Assembly (NCBI GenBank): GCA_050299855.1
Contig: JBNKWQ010000053.1
Span: 62,001-126,000 of the forward strand
DNA length: 64,000 bases
Source of the DNA: Hahella sp050299855
Lineage (GTDB): Bacteria > Pseudomonadota > Gammaproteobacteria > Pseudomonadales > Oleiphilaceae
Direction of reading: 5' to 3'
The position numbers and the translations under genes were made by a program. The notes beneath the pieces were generated by a model that saw only the letters and a program-made list of their open reading frames with translations, did no database searches and was not told the DNA's origin. Below are positions 36,903 to 45,384 of the stretch, one piece after another (the stretch's first letter is position 1; each line of letters starts with the position of its first letter).

Positions 36903-37775
36903 ATGTCTAATCGTCCAAGACGCAGTGTGTTATATATGTCCGGTGCCAATACCCGGTCTTTGGAGAAGGCGTTGATGCTACGCGTTGATGGCCTGATCTT
37001 TGACCTTGAAGACGCCGTTGCCCCGGATCAGAAGCTCCATGCCCGGAATCAGGTGGTGGCGACTCTGGCAGAAAAGGATTATGGACGGCGTGAGCGCATA
37101 GTGCGCGTCAATTCTTTGAATAGCCCTTGGGGAAAAGATGATCTTAAGGCCATTGCCAAATCCAAATTGGATGGTGTGCTGTTGCCCAAAGTGGAATCCG
37201 CAGCCATGGTGGAAGAAGCCATCGATTTCCTGGACGAAGCTGGGGGCTCGCGGCATCTGGCAATTTGGGCCATGATTGAAACACCGTTGGGCGTGTTGAA
37301 GGTGGAAGAAATTTGCCGGGCCAATCCACGGATGGACGGTATCGTAATGGGAACCTCTGATCTGGCTAAAGATCTACATGCACGACAGACACAGGATCGG
37401 GGGCCAATCCTGGTGTCATTACATTTATGTTTACTGGCAGCCCGAGCTCATGGGTTGAGCATACTAGACGGTGTCCATATTGATTTAAAGGATGAGTCCG
37501 GATTACGGTCTATGGCCGTTCAAGGCAGAAATATGGGGTTTGACGGTAAAACGGTAATTCACCCGAATCAGATTGATATTGTTAACCAGGTATTTTCTCC
37601 AACTCCCCAGGAAGTTGAGCACTCCAGAGCCATTGTGAGAGCCTGGACCGAAGCTGTCGAAGAAGGCAAGGGCGTTTGTGTGGTCAGCGGTAAGCTGGTA
37701 GAAAAACTACACGTAGAAGAAGCCGAGCGTATTCTGCGGCTGACCAATGCCATTGCGGGACATCAGGACTCCTAA
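36903..37775 (+). CDS. CitE-like CoA-ester lyase (HpcH/HpaI family)
   Basis: The 290-residue TIM-barrel protein belongs to the CitE/malyl-CoA lyase group. Visible family features are the start RRSVLYMSGANTRSLEKA, the metal-binding segment LIFDLEDAVAPDQK, the VRVNSL strand, LLPKVESA, MIETPLGV with the conserved Glu, and GKTVIHPNQIDIVNQVF near the end. It lacks citDFG partners, so it is not the citrate lyase subunit; a malyl-, citramalyl- or methylmalyl-CoA lyase forming or using glyoxylate fits the adjacent glycolate oxidase genes, but that is inference. GAGG stands seven bases before the ATG. A hairpin (37818-37850) follows the gene. Confidence 0.87.
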   Translation: MSNRPRRSVLYMSGANTRSLEKALMLRVDGLIFDLEDAVAPDQKLHARNQVVATLAEKDYGRRERIVRVNSLNSPWGKDDLKAIAKSKLDGVLLPKVESAAMVEEAIDFLDEAGGSRHLAIWAMIETPLGVLKVEEICRANPRMDGIVMGTSDLAKDLHARQTQDRGPILVSLHLCLLAARAHGLSILDGVHIDLKDESGLRSMAVQGRNMGFDGKTVIHPNQIDIVNQVFSPTPQEVEHSRAIVRAWTEAVEEGKGVCVVSGKLVEKLHVEEAERILRLTNAIAGHQDS

Positions 37776-37817
37776 TCACGAGATGCCATAGATGCAACAG
37801 TCAATGGCAATCAACTA

Positions 37818-37850
37818 AGCGGTGCAAAAGTTGAGACTTGAAGCACCGCT
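37818..37850 (+). terminator. Hairpin after the CoA-ester lyase
   Basis: AGCGGTGC (37818-37825) and GCACCGCT (37843-37850) form an eight-base-pair stem with a 17-base loop; the following sequence GTCTTTACC is only weakly T-rich, so this is a possible rather than certain terminator. Confidence 0.5.
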
Positions 37851-38050
37851 GTCTTTACCCGGATGACTGGCTATATACCCCATTGAACGGCACTATAGGT
37901 TGCTCCATCTGTTTGAAGGGCGCTATACCTGCTTGGAGGACATAAAATTTAAACCAGTTAGCCTGTTTTAGGTCGCTGGGTTCATAGAATAATCGATCAG
38001 GCTTTAAACCCATAACTATAATAAGCCCAAAGGGCCAACGAGGGCAGGAG

Positions 38051-39487
38051 ATGTATAAACCTACAGTCACCAAAGCAGAGATGTTGGCGGCACTGGGCAA
38101 CATCTTACCGATGGACCATATTATCGAGGATGCCGAAACCCAGCGTCCCTATGAATGTGACGGTTTATCCGTCTATTGCGAAATGCCTCAATTGGTGGTG
38201 CTGCCTGAGACAGTTCCGCAAGTTCGGCAGATTATCAAGTTCTGCCATCAGCACCAGATCCCTTTGGTCACCCGTGGTGCCGGGACCGGACTTTGTGCAG
38301 GTGCCATGCCACACGCTGACGGCATTGTGCTTTCCATGGCCAAATTTAACCGCATTCTGGAAATTGATGCCTACGCCCGCACAGCCCGGGTTCAGCCCGG
38401 TGTCAGAAATCTCGCTATCAGTGACGCAGCCGCTGCACTGAATCTTTATTATGCACCGGATCCCTCGTCCCAAATTGCCTGCACCATCGGAGGCAATGTG
38501 GCGGAAAACTCGGGAGGCGTACATTGCCTGAAATACGGTTTGACCGTTCACAACGTACTGGCGTTTGAAATGATCAGCGCTGAAGGTGAAATGATTTCTG
38601 TCGGACAACAGGGATTGGACGGTAACGGCTATGATTTGTTGTCTCTCCTGATCGGGTCAGAAGGACTGCTTGGCGTGGTGACGGAAATCACCGTCAAACT
38701 ATTACCCTGTCCTGAAGTGGCACAGGTGGTGATGGCGGCGTTTGACCAGGTGGAAAAAGCTGGTGATGCTGTGGCCGGAATAATCGCCGCAGGGATTATT
38801 CCCGGCGGGCTGGAAATGATGGACAGTTATGCCATTCAGGCTGCTGAAGCTTTTGCCAAAGCCGGTTACCCGACCGATGCGGAAGCATTGTTACTGTGTG
38901 AAATTGACGGCACAGTAGAAGAGGTGGAAGAGCATGTTGAACAAGTAGAAAACCTGTTCAGGGAACTCGGGGCCACTACGGTCAGAACTTCCCATAGCGA
39001 AGCAGAGCGCCAACTATTATGGAAAGGCCGCAAATCTGCCTTCCCCGCCGTTGGCAGAATTTCTCCAGATTACTATTGCATGGATGGCACTATACCCAGA
39101 AGTCAGCTGGCGCATGTTCTCCGGCAAATGAAAGTCATGTCCGCGGAATATGGACTGCGTGTGGCCAATGTCTTCCATGCCGGGGATGGCAACCTGCATC
39201 CGCTGATTCTGTTTGATGCCAATGTGCCCGGTGAGCTGGAGCGCACTGAAGAGTTTGGCAGTCGAATACTCGAACTTTGTGTCGCCGTGGGTGGCTGTAT
39301 TACCGGCGAGCATGGTGTCGGGGTGGAGAAACTGCGGCAGATGCACACGCAATTCAATGATCAGGAGCTGACGCAGTTTCACCGGATCAAAGATGCCTTT
39401 GATCCGGTTGGATTCCTGAATCCCGGCAAGGGTATTCCCATACTTAAACGCTGTCAGGAATATCGCTCCATTGAATCGGCGCATTGA
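38051..39487 (+). CDS. glcD: Glycolate oxidase FAD-binding subunit GlcD
   Basis: GlcD is the catalytic flavoprotein of the three-subunit glycolate oxidase, which oxidises glycolate (and D-lactate) to glyoxylate. The 478-residue protein has the PCMH-type FAD-binding domain (VTRGAGTGLCAGAMPHADG, GGNVAENSGGVHCLKYG) and the C-terminal FAD-oxidase domain (ANVFHAGDGNLHPLILFDAN, GGCITGEHGVGVEK). It is the first gene of glcDEF, with 55 bases before glcE. No glcC regulator is found in the window. Confidence 0.96.
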   Translation: MYKPTVTKAEMLAALGNILPMDHIIEDAETQRPYECDGLSVYCEMPQLVVLPETVPQVRQIIKFCHQHQIPLVTRGAGTGLCAGAMPHADGIVLSMAKFNRILEIDAYARTARVQPGVRNLAISDAAAALNLYYAPDPSSQIACTIGGNVAENSGGVHCLKYGLTVHNVLAFEMISAEGEMISVGQQGLDGNGYDLLSLLIGSEGLLGVVTEITVKLLPCPEVAQVVMAAFDQVEKAGDAVAGIIAAGIIPGGLEMMDSYAIQAAEAFAKAGYPTDAEALLLCEIDGTVEEVEEHVEQVENLFRELGATTVRTSHSEAERQLLWKGRKSAFPAVGRISPDYYCMDGTIPRSQLAHVLRQMKVMSAEYGLRVANVFHAGDGNLHPLILFDANVPGELERTEEFGSRILELCVAVGGCITGEHGVGVEKLRQMHTQFNDQELTQFHRIKDAFDPVGFLNPGKGIPILKRCQEYRSIESAH

Positions 39488-39542
39488 AACCCTGCCATGT
39501 CCAAATGTGAAAACAAGACACTTGAATTAAATTCAGAAAAGT

Positions 39543-40607
39543 ATGACGACTGACATCAGCGCACAACTTATTGATCAGGTACTCACGGCACGGGCAGAGA
39601 AAAAAGCTCTGGCAATCGCTGGTGGCGGGAGCAAAGGCTTTCTGGGTCGACAAATCGAGGGAGCGCCTCTCTCGATTGCCGGTCATCGTGGTATTGTCGA
39701 TTATGCCTCAGCAGAGTTGGTAATGACGGCCCGGGCAGGAACCCCCCTGGTTGAGCTTATCGCTGAACTTGAAGGTAAAAATCAGATGCTGCCATTTGAA
39801 CCTGCAACATTTAATGGCCGCGCGACCCTGGGTGGCACTCTGGCAGCCAATATTTCCGGGCCAGCGCGGCCCTGGCGAGGTAGTGTGCGGGATGCCGTAC
39901 TCGGGATACGTCTGATCAACGGACTGGGGGAGCATCTGCGCTTTGGCGGCGTCGTTATGAAAAATGTGGCCGGTTATGACTTGTCCCGCTTTCAGGCTGG
40001 AGCAATGGGTACATTGGGCGTCATTACCGAAGTCAGTTTTAAAGTTCAGCCCAAGCCCGCTATGGAACAGACTGTGAAGATGGAAATGCCGCAGCAGCAG
40101 GCATTGGATAAACTTGCACTAATACAGCGCCAGCCCAAACCGTTGTCAGCTGCTGCCTGGGTGGATGGCAGTCTTTACCTGCGCTTATCCGGTGCTGAAA
40201 CATCGGTACAGGGAACATTGAGCCAATGGGGGGGCGATATTATCGAGCCTTTTGCTGCCGACGAGTTCTGGTTATCGTTGCGGGAGCAAACACATTCGTT
40301 TTTTGCCGGGGAAATGCCTTTGTGGCGTGTGTCGGTTAGGTCTTCCGCAGTCGCTTATGAGCATGCCCCGACCCTGCTGGAATGGGGCGGAGCACTACGC
40401 TGGATTCGGCAGGATTCGGATCTGGCTGGGATGGAAGCTCAGTGGCAATCCCAGGGTGGACAGGTGAATCTGTATCGGCATGGGGATCGGTCAGGTGAGG
40501 TCTATGGCACTTTGCAGCCGCCTTTGGCGGCCTTACATCGCCAAATCAAATTGGCCGTTGACCCTGAGCGGATATTCAATCAGGGTCGTCTCTATAGCTG
40601 GCTGTAG
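39543..40607 (+). CDS. glcE: Glycolate oxidase FAD-binding subunit GlcE
   Basis: GlcE is the smaller, GlcD-related flavin-binding subunit, consisting mainly of the FAD-binding domain. At 354 residues the length is normal. The motifs IAGGGSKGFLGRQIEG, ATLGGTLAANISGPARPWRG and GGVVMKNVAGYDLSRFQAGA are typical of GlcE. It lies between glcD and glcF, 36 bases before the latter, in the same orientation. Confidence 0.95.
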   Translation: MTTDISAQLIDQVLTARAEKKALAIAGGGSKGFLGRQIEGAPLSIAGHRGIVDYASAELVMTARAGTPLVELIAELEGKNQMLPFEPATFNGRATLGGTLAANISGPARPWRGSVRDAVLGIRLINGLGEHLRFGGVVMKNVAGYDLSRFQAGAMGTLGVITEVSFKVQPKPAMEQTVKMEMPQQQALDKLALIQRQPKPLSAAAWVDGSLYLRLSGAETSVQGTLSQWGGDIIEPFAADEFWLSLREQTHSFFAGEMPLWRVSVRSSAVAYEHAPTLLEWGGALRWIRQDSDLAGMEAQWQSQGGQVNLYRHGDRSGEVYGTLQPPLAALHRQIKLAVDPERIFNQGRLYSWL

Positions 40608-40643
40608 TCATGAAAACTGCTTATATATGAAAATGGCCAATTT

Positions 40644-41858
40644 ATGAAAACCAACCTGCATCCCCAATATAAAAACACTTCTCAGGGCCGGGAAGCGGAA
40701 GCTATTTTGCGGACCTGTGTTCATTGCGGGTTTTGCACGGCAACCTGCCCCACTTACCAGGAATTGTTTGATGAGCGGGATGGCCCTCGCGGCCGAATCT
40801 ATCTCATCAAACAATTACTGGAAACTGATGAAGCGAGTAGCAAAACCCGCCTTCACCTGGACCGCTGTCTAACCTGCCGCAGCTGTGAAACCACTTGCCC
40901 CTCTGGTGTGCAATATGGTCACCTGGTCGACATTGGCCGGGAAATCATTGAGAAAAAAGTCGCTCGGCCGCTACCGGATCGCATTATGCGCTGGGGGCTT
41001 CGCAAAATTCTTCCCAACCGCCGGTTGTTCAGTTGGTTGCTCAGGCTTGGTCAAATTGCCAGACCCCTGTTACCAGCAGATTTGCAGCAAAAAATTCCAT
41101 TACCCACAGTCCGCACTGCCTGGCCTGTTCCCAAACATTCACGACAGATGCTGCTGATGCAGGGTTGTGTACAGTCAGTGGCCTCACCTAATACCAATGC
41201 AGCTGCTGCAAGGGTTTTTGACCGCATGGGTATCACCCTGAAAGAAACCGCTAAGTCTGGTTGTTGTGGTGCAGTGAATTTCCATCTTGCCGATACTGAA
41301 GCAGGGCGCGACTATATGCGTCGTAATATCGATGTCTGGTGGCCGGAGATAGAAGCGGGCGCGGAGGCAATATTAATGACCGCTTCCGGTTGTGGTGCCA
41401 TGGTTAAGGATTATGGTCATGCTTTGCAATATGACCCTCAGTATGCCGACAAAGCACGACGTATTGCCGACATGACATATGATCTCAGCGAAATTATGAT
41501 TCAGGAAAATCTTTCGCGATTGCAGGTAAAACCTTCCGGAAAAGTCGCAGTTCATTGTCCTTGTACCCTACAGCATGGACAAAATCTTCCTGACACGGTA
41601 GACCGCCTTCTCGCTAAGCTGGGAATACCCCTGGCCCAGACCCGAGACAAACATCTGTGTTGCGGGTCGGCTGGAACCTATTCAATTCTACAAGCGGAAA
41701 TGAGCCAGAAACTACGTGCCAACAAACTGCAAGCGCTGACCATGGATCAGCCGAACCAGATCGTCACCGCCAATATCGGGTGCCAGTTGCATTTGGGGGC
41801 AGAGAGCCCGGTACCCGTAACGCATTGGATTGAATATATTGACCAGTTTCTAAGCTAA
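40644..41858 (+). CDS. glcF: Glycolate oxidase iron-sulfur subunit GlcF
   Basis: GlcF carries two [4Fe-4S] clusters that pass electrons from the flavin subunits to the respiratory chain. The ligand sets are CVHCGFCTATCP (about residue 28) and CLTCRSCETTCP (about residue 80). Two CCG domains follow in the C-terminal half (SGCCGAVNFHLAD and LCCGSAGTYSIL). The 404-residue length is normal. It ends the glcDEF operon; no clear terminator follows. Confidence 0.96.
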   Translation: MKTNLHPQYKNTSQGREAEAILRTCVHCGFCTATCPTYQELFDERDGPRGRIYLIKQLLETDEASSKTRLHLDRCLTCRSCETTCPSGVQYGHLVDIGREIIEKKVARPLPDRIMRWGLRKILPNRRLFSWLLRLGQIARPLLPADLQQKIPLPTVRTAWPVPKHSRQMLLMQGCVQSVASPNTNAAAARVFDRMGITLKETAKSGCCGAVNFHLADTEAGRDYMRRNIDVWWPEIEAGAEAILMTASGCGAMVKDYGHALQYDPQYADKARRIADMTYDLSEIMIQENLSRLQVKPSGKVAVHCPCTLQHGQNLPDTVDRLLAKLGIPLAQTRDKHLCCGSAGTYSILQAEMSQKLRANKLQALTMDQPNQIVTANIGCQLHLGAESPVPVTHWIEYIDQFLS

Positions 41859-42268
41859 GGATCGCAAGACCATAACTTTGCCTGTTCATACGGTTTCAAT
41901 GTCCATCAAGGCCGTACCGGTTCTGTCAACACCGAAGGTGAAGCTATCTGTCACGGTCGGGGTGGCTAATCGATCAAAATCCATTTTGGCGGTGGGCAGT
42001 AGCGGTTTACTAGCCATCGGACGATAAGGTTCGTTTGTTCGTGCGGTCTGCCAAGGAGTCGTTCGGAAAGAAGCGCACATTAAAATTAAATGAATTCTGC
42101 TCGTAGGACTATATCTTTAGTTTAGGTGGATGTACTAGATTAGTTAAAATGGTCTAGATCGTTTGCGATTGGAAATCCTACGAAGCTGTGAGATATCTCT
42201 CACACGGCAGTGGCCTGTTTTTGAGTATATTGAGGACGCTTGGGGCTGAAATACTCAGGGAGGTAGTC
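41859..42268. other. Intergenic region after glcF
   Basis: This 410-base gap holds one short minus-strand frame (41886-42080) that I do not recognise and do not accept as a gene. An AT-rich stretch around 42100-42190 could contain the promoter of the small zinc-ribbon gene. Nothing else is visible. Confidence 0.5.
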
Positions 42269-42442
42269 GTGGTGAGAGCATCACAGAAAGAAGAGTTTGT
42301 TTGTCCATACTGTGATTCCAACAGTTGTATTGTTCAATGCGCTTCAGTTGGCACTGTGCATGCTGGCGAAAGTAGTGTCACCATGGTGACCTGCTTTAGC
42401 TGCCTGAAAATTATTGAACCTCCGAAACTTCAACAAAATTGA
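42269..42442 (+). CDS. Small zinc-ribbon-like protein
   Basis: I do not recognise this 57-residue protein. It has two Cys pairs in zinc-ribbon spacing, CPYC near residue 12 and CFSC near residue 46, with an extra Cys pair between (NSCIVQC). The start is a GTG at 42269, or the next codon, also GTG, because AGGGAGG lies five to eight bases upstream. The strong ribosome binding site and the Cys pattern are the reasons to accept it. A nearby gene downstream on the same strand also encodes a Cys-rich C-terminus. Confidence 0.55.
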   Translation: MVRASQKEEFVCPYCDSNSCIVQCASVGTVHAGESSVTMVTCFSCLKIIEPPKLQQN

Positions 42443-42561
42443 TCTGAATGGTGTGATCTCAATACCTGCGTAGAGAGAACCAAATGCCGAACAAGCCGAC
42501 ATGAAGTCAGCCGCGCATACACCATTGCTGTCTGTATCTGATACGTTAACAGGGAATGATC

Positions 42562-43182
42562 ATGGCTAGTGAATGGAAAGAACGCATTCTCAAAGAATAT
42601 GGCAGTAAATATAACTATCTTGAACTTTTATACAGCGAAGTGGCGTTGATACATTACCGCTGTGAGTTGGTGCGTGAAGAGTTGGATATTCCTATCTATG
42701 GAGGGCTTAACCGTCGTCTGCTGGCCTTTTTGATAGGCGCGATTGAAGGCTTTCTGAAAACGCATTTTGCCTCTACGGAAACTTCCAAATCTGAACTTTT
42801 CCACCTGGTCACCATTACATATGGATACCTAATTCTCAAAGAAGAAATCGTCTCCAATGAAGGGGAGTGGTGTGCCTATATTGCCCGCGTTCAGGATGCC
42901 ATGGATGCTGAGCATGGCTGGTACTATGAATTGGGTATTCAGTCATGCTCGGAGACAAATCCCGAAGGTGATACCTCCTTGTGGGAGTCGTTGAAGAAAG
43001 AGTTGCAGCAATGTCGTGATCAACTAAATCAGGATTACGTTATAAGGCCTGCCAACCCCAATGAACGCAGCCCGAGAGTCCGCTGCGCATTATGTCCGTC
43101 CATTATAGTGGCGACCAATGCCAAAAAATTTATGAATGTGCTGATTTGTCCCGTTTGTGCCCGCGCCAAAGGAATCTGCTAG
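42562..43182 (+). CDS. Uncharacterised protein with C-terminal Cys-pair motif
   Basis: I do not recognise this 206-residue protein. It is mostly helical and charged, with no signal peptide or transmembrane helix. The last 35 residues contain two C-x2-C pairs (CALC and CPVC) about 20 residues apart, a zinc-ribbon-like arrangement. The start at 42562 (MASEWKER) is chosen over an ATG two codons upstream because AGGG is then seven bases away. It lies 119 bases after the small zinc-ribbon gene and converges with a secreted-protein gene. Confidence 0.7.
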   Translation: MASEWKERILKEYGSKYNYLELLYSEVALIHYRCELVREELDIPIYGGLNRRLLAFLIGAIEGFLKTHFASTETSKSELFHLVTITYGYLILKEEIVSNEGEWCAYIARVQDAMDAEHGWYYELGIQSCSETNPEGDTSLWESLKKELQQCRDQLNQDYVIRPANPNERSPRVRCALCPSIIVATNAKKFMNVLICPVCARAKGIC

Positions 43183-43245
43183 TTCTGCCGTATTTCCCTT
43201 TAGTAGTGGATCGACTTTCTGTTGTATGGAAATTGAAAACTCCTT

Positions 43246-43692
43246 TCAGGGAGCGATTTTCATCCCCTGAAAGAAGCAGGAGGCGGTGGCGTTCAGTAAT
43301 ACCAGACCGCCGTTTTCCTGCACGCCATCATGGTTTTCTGTTCTGGAAAGAATCAACAGATCTTTACCTGAGCTGGTTTTACCTGTCAGTAGTGAATCGA
43401 TGGCAAATGCATCCACAACATTCTCACCTTGATCAGAGCAACGTACCCGGCATGCTGAAGCTCCTGAAATCGCTCGCTTCACTGGAATGCCACAATAGAA
43501 TTCCAGCAGAGGGGTCTTCACCCCGTAAGCTTGCTTGATAGCCCGGATTTCTTTGTCGTTATACTGAATTCCCTCAAATCCACTGTTAGTCAAAGTGGGG
43601 TCCCGGGGAGTCGTCGAAACGGCCGCCGAAATTCCTAGCGATAACTGCAAAAACATAATCCCGGTAAGTGTTGCAAGTCGGTTAAATCGCAT
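43246..43692 (-). CDS. Exported protein of unknown function
   Basis: The 148-residue protein begins with a signal peptide (MRFNRLATLTGIMFLQLSLG, cut near ISAA). The mature part has four Cys residues (FYCG, SACRVRC and the Cys in TASCFF) that could form disulfides in the periplasm. I do not recognise the family. The start at 43692 is preferred over frames extending upstream because it gives the signal peptide and has AAGGA ten bases before it. Confidence 0.68.
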   Translation of the reverse strand: MRFNRLATLTGIMFLQLSLGISAAVSTTPRDPTLTNSGFEGIQYNDKEIRAIKQAYGVKTPLLEFYCGIPVKRAISGASACRVRCSDQGENVVDAFAIDSLLTGKTSSGKDLLILSRTENHDGVQENGGLVLLNATASCFFQGMKIAP

Positions 43693-43830
43693 GATGAATA
43701 GTCCTTCAAGTGGAGCCCTAGACTGGATAGGCCTATGATCTCGCGCTCTTGTGTAAATTGAAAGTGAGGAAACGGTTAGCAGGACTGGGTGGCAGGTATT
43801 GATAGGCAGGTTGATAGGGATGCATTTTTC

Positions 43831-43868
43831 CAAAAATAAAAAGACCGACAATCAATGGATTACCGGTC
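43831..43868 (-). terminator. Intrinsic terminator after the DoxX gene
   Basis: On the minus strand GACCG at 43868-43864 pairs with CGGTC at 43847-43843, with further pairing inside (AATC/GATT), followed by TTTTTATTTTTG. It lies 36 bases after the DoxX-family stop. Confidence 0.78.
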
Positions 43869-43904
43869 CATATAAGTAAGGCTTAGCTAGCGGAGTTATA
43901 GCAG

Positions 43905-44297
43905 TTAGGAGCCCTTTCTGCTATCCACACTAAGCGGACCAGCACCTGCCACCATCAAAGCCAGGAAGCCACCGGCGATAGCCAGATTCTTCATGAAAAA
44001 GAGGAATTGCACCTGATCGTCAAAGTTGGTGTGGAATATAAGCGCGCTGAGCAGGGTAAAACCAGCCAGCATGAAAGCCGCCAGGCGGGTTTGGAAACCG
44101 ATTATGATCATTGCGCCGAAGCCTACTTCAGTCAGAATCACCAAAGGTAGCAGGATGCCGGGAATACCGAAGGCTTCCATGTAGCCTTGAGTACCTTCGT
44201 AACCAGAAATCTTGTTGATCCCTGCAATGATAAAGATCAAAGCAAGCAATACACGGGCTGGGACTAAAAATATTGGGTTTGAAAGAAACTTATTCAT
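43905..44297 (-). CDS. DoxX family membrane protein
   Basis: This 130-residue inner-membrane protein has four transmembrane helices and the DoxX pattern: an N-terminal helix with ARVLLALIFIIAGINKISGY, then GIPGILLPLVILTEVGFGAM, the third helix after QTRLAAF, and FFMKNLAIAGGFLALMV. The family includes quinone-oxidase-related and thiosulfate-related proteins, but most members are uncharacterised. The start at 44297 gives the family-typical N-terminus; a longer frame upstream adds residues that do not fit. Confidence 0.85.
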   Translation of the reverse strand: MNKFLSNPIFLVPARVLLALIFIIAGINKISGYEGTQGYMEAFGIPGILLPLVILTEVGFGAMIIIGFQTRLAAFMLAGFTLLSALIFHTNFDDQVQFLFFMKNLAIAGGFLALMVAGAGPLSVDSRKGS

Positions 44298-44399
44298 CGC
44301 TGGGTCCCCATCATCGAGTTGGTGGTGATAGGTTATGTCCATTTTAATTGAAAGAAAATATTTAAATATGGATATATTGATTCAAAAAAATAGAAATTA

Positions 44400-45188
44400 T
44401 TAGCTTTCGAATGGTGCCTTTTTAATCATGTTCAGAAACCCCAAGCGATTCATTAACGCAATTCTGGAGCAGGAATGCAGGCGGGCTTCTTGTTTAAACA
44501 CCTCCACAAGTGTCTGCTTCAGGTTTCCTCTGGGGTATTCTTGAAGCACATGCTGTCGGTCAGCCCTGGCAATCTGACCATAGCGTGCGCCTACTACATC
44601 ACAGGCAGTGCCGGCATTAAGGTAGTGAGCCACCCATCCGTGTTCAGAGCCACTAACTTCAGGATTCAGATGCAAGGTAATAGCATTATTGACGAGGTCA
44701 CAGGTTGATGCCGATACCGGATGTTGATAGAAAAAGTGATCGGCAGCGCGAGTGCTGTCCAATGTAAAGCAACCGTTATCAGGATTTTGGCAATGAAAGT
44801 CTTTAGTCAGGCCAAGGTCGTGAAACAGGCAGCTCAGGTAAAAAGTTTCTTCATCAAGTCTGTGATTTGTTTTTCCGTCCTTGCCGATCTCATCCAGATT
44901 GAGCAAGCAACCCCAGAAATAGGCCCTGATACTATGGTGAAAAATTTCATCGCTGGCGAGATTCCGGGTATAGGCCTGAGCTTCACGAACGATGAAGGTA
45001 TCAGGGATTTGCACACGGTCAAATACCGAATCATCTAAATTGTGCCTATGGAGAAAGTTCCAAACCGGGAGTCGGGATATCAGTTGAACTTTGATGCCGG
45101 AGCGGACATAGGCCACCTGATCCCTGAATGTCATTCTGCCTTTGGTAGTGTAAGCCCAATTCAGTGTGCCGAGTCGTGCATTAGCCAT
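44400..45188 (-). CDS. HD-domain protein, cyanamide-hydratase-like
   Basis: The 262-residue protein has an HD metal-binding domain. The first His is in HHSIRAYFWG (about residue 90), the HD pair is in CLFHDLGLTKDF and a later His in NNAITLHLNPE. The spacing and the HxxRxYF element resemble the cyanamide hydratase (DDI2-like) branch of HD proteins; actual substrate is unknown. The ATG at 45188 is chosen because GGAGG stands five bases before it, within an upstream in-frame ATG context. It follows the nrdB terminator and precedes DoxX by about 100 bases. Confidence 0.8.
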   Translation of the reverse strand: MANARLGTLNWAYTTKGRMTFRDQVAYVRSGIKVQLISRLPVWNFLHRHNLDDSVFDRVQIPDTFIVREAQAYTRNLASDEIFHHSIRAYFWGCLLNLDEIGKDGKTNHRLDEETFYLSCLFHDLGLTKDFHCQNPDNGCFTLDSTRAADHFFYQHPVSASTCDLVNNAITLHLNPEVSGSEHGWVAHYLNAGTACDVVGARYGQIARADRQHVLQEYPRGNLKQTLVEVFKQEARLHSCSRIALMNRLGFLNMIKKAPFES

Positions 45189-45285
45189 GGTCGCCTCCAT
45201 GATTGTTGAGGTGATTACCTTAGCATTGCCCATCGGGGGATTTGTGACAAAGCGGGTGCCTTTCAGGACAAGAGCAAGGCGCTTC

Positions 45286-45326
45286 AAATAAAATTACAGG
45301 AAGCCTGGATAAGCCTGGCTTCCTGT
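45286..45326 (-). terminator. Intrinsic terminator after nrdB
   Basis: On the minus strand ACAGGAAGCC (45326-45317) and GGCTTCCTGT (45305-45296) form a ten-base-pair stem with an 11-base loop, followed by AATTTTATTT. It lies 59 bases after the nrdB stop. Confidence 0.8.
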
Positions 45327-45384
45327 ACGGGCACACTGCAAACCTAAGTTAATTGTTACGCTGCCAGGGTTGGCATTGTGTCCT

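Noticed and set aside
41886..42080. 64-residue minus-strand reading frame after glcF
   Set aside because: No ribosome binding site and no recognisable domain; likely chance.
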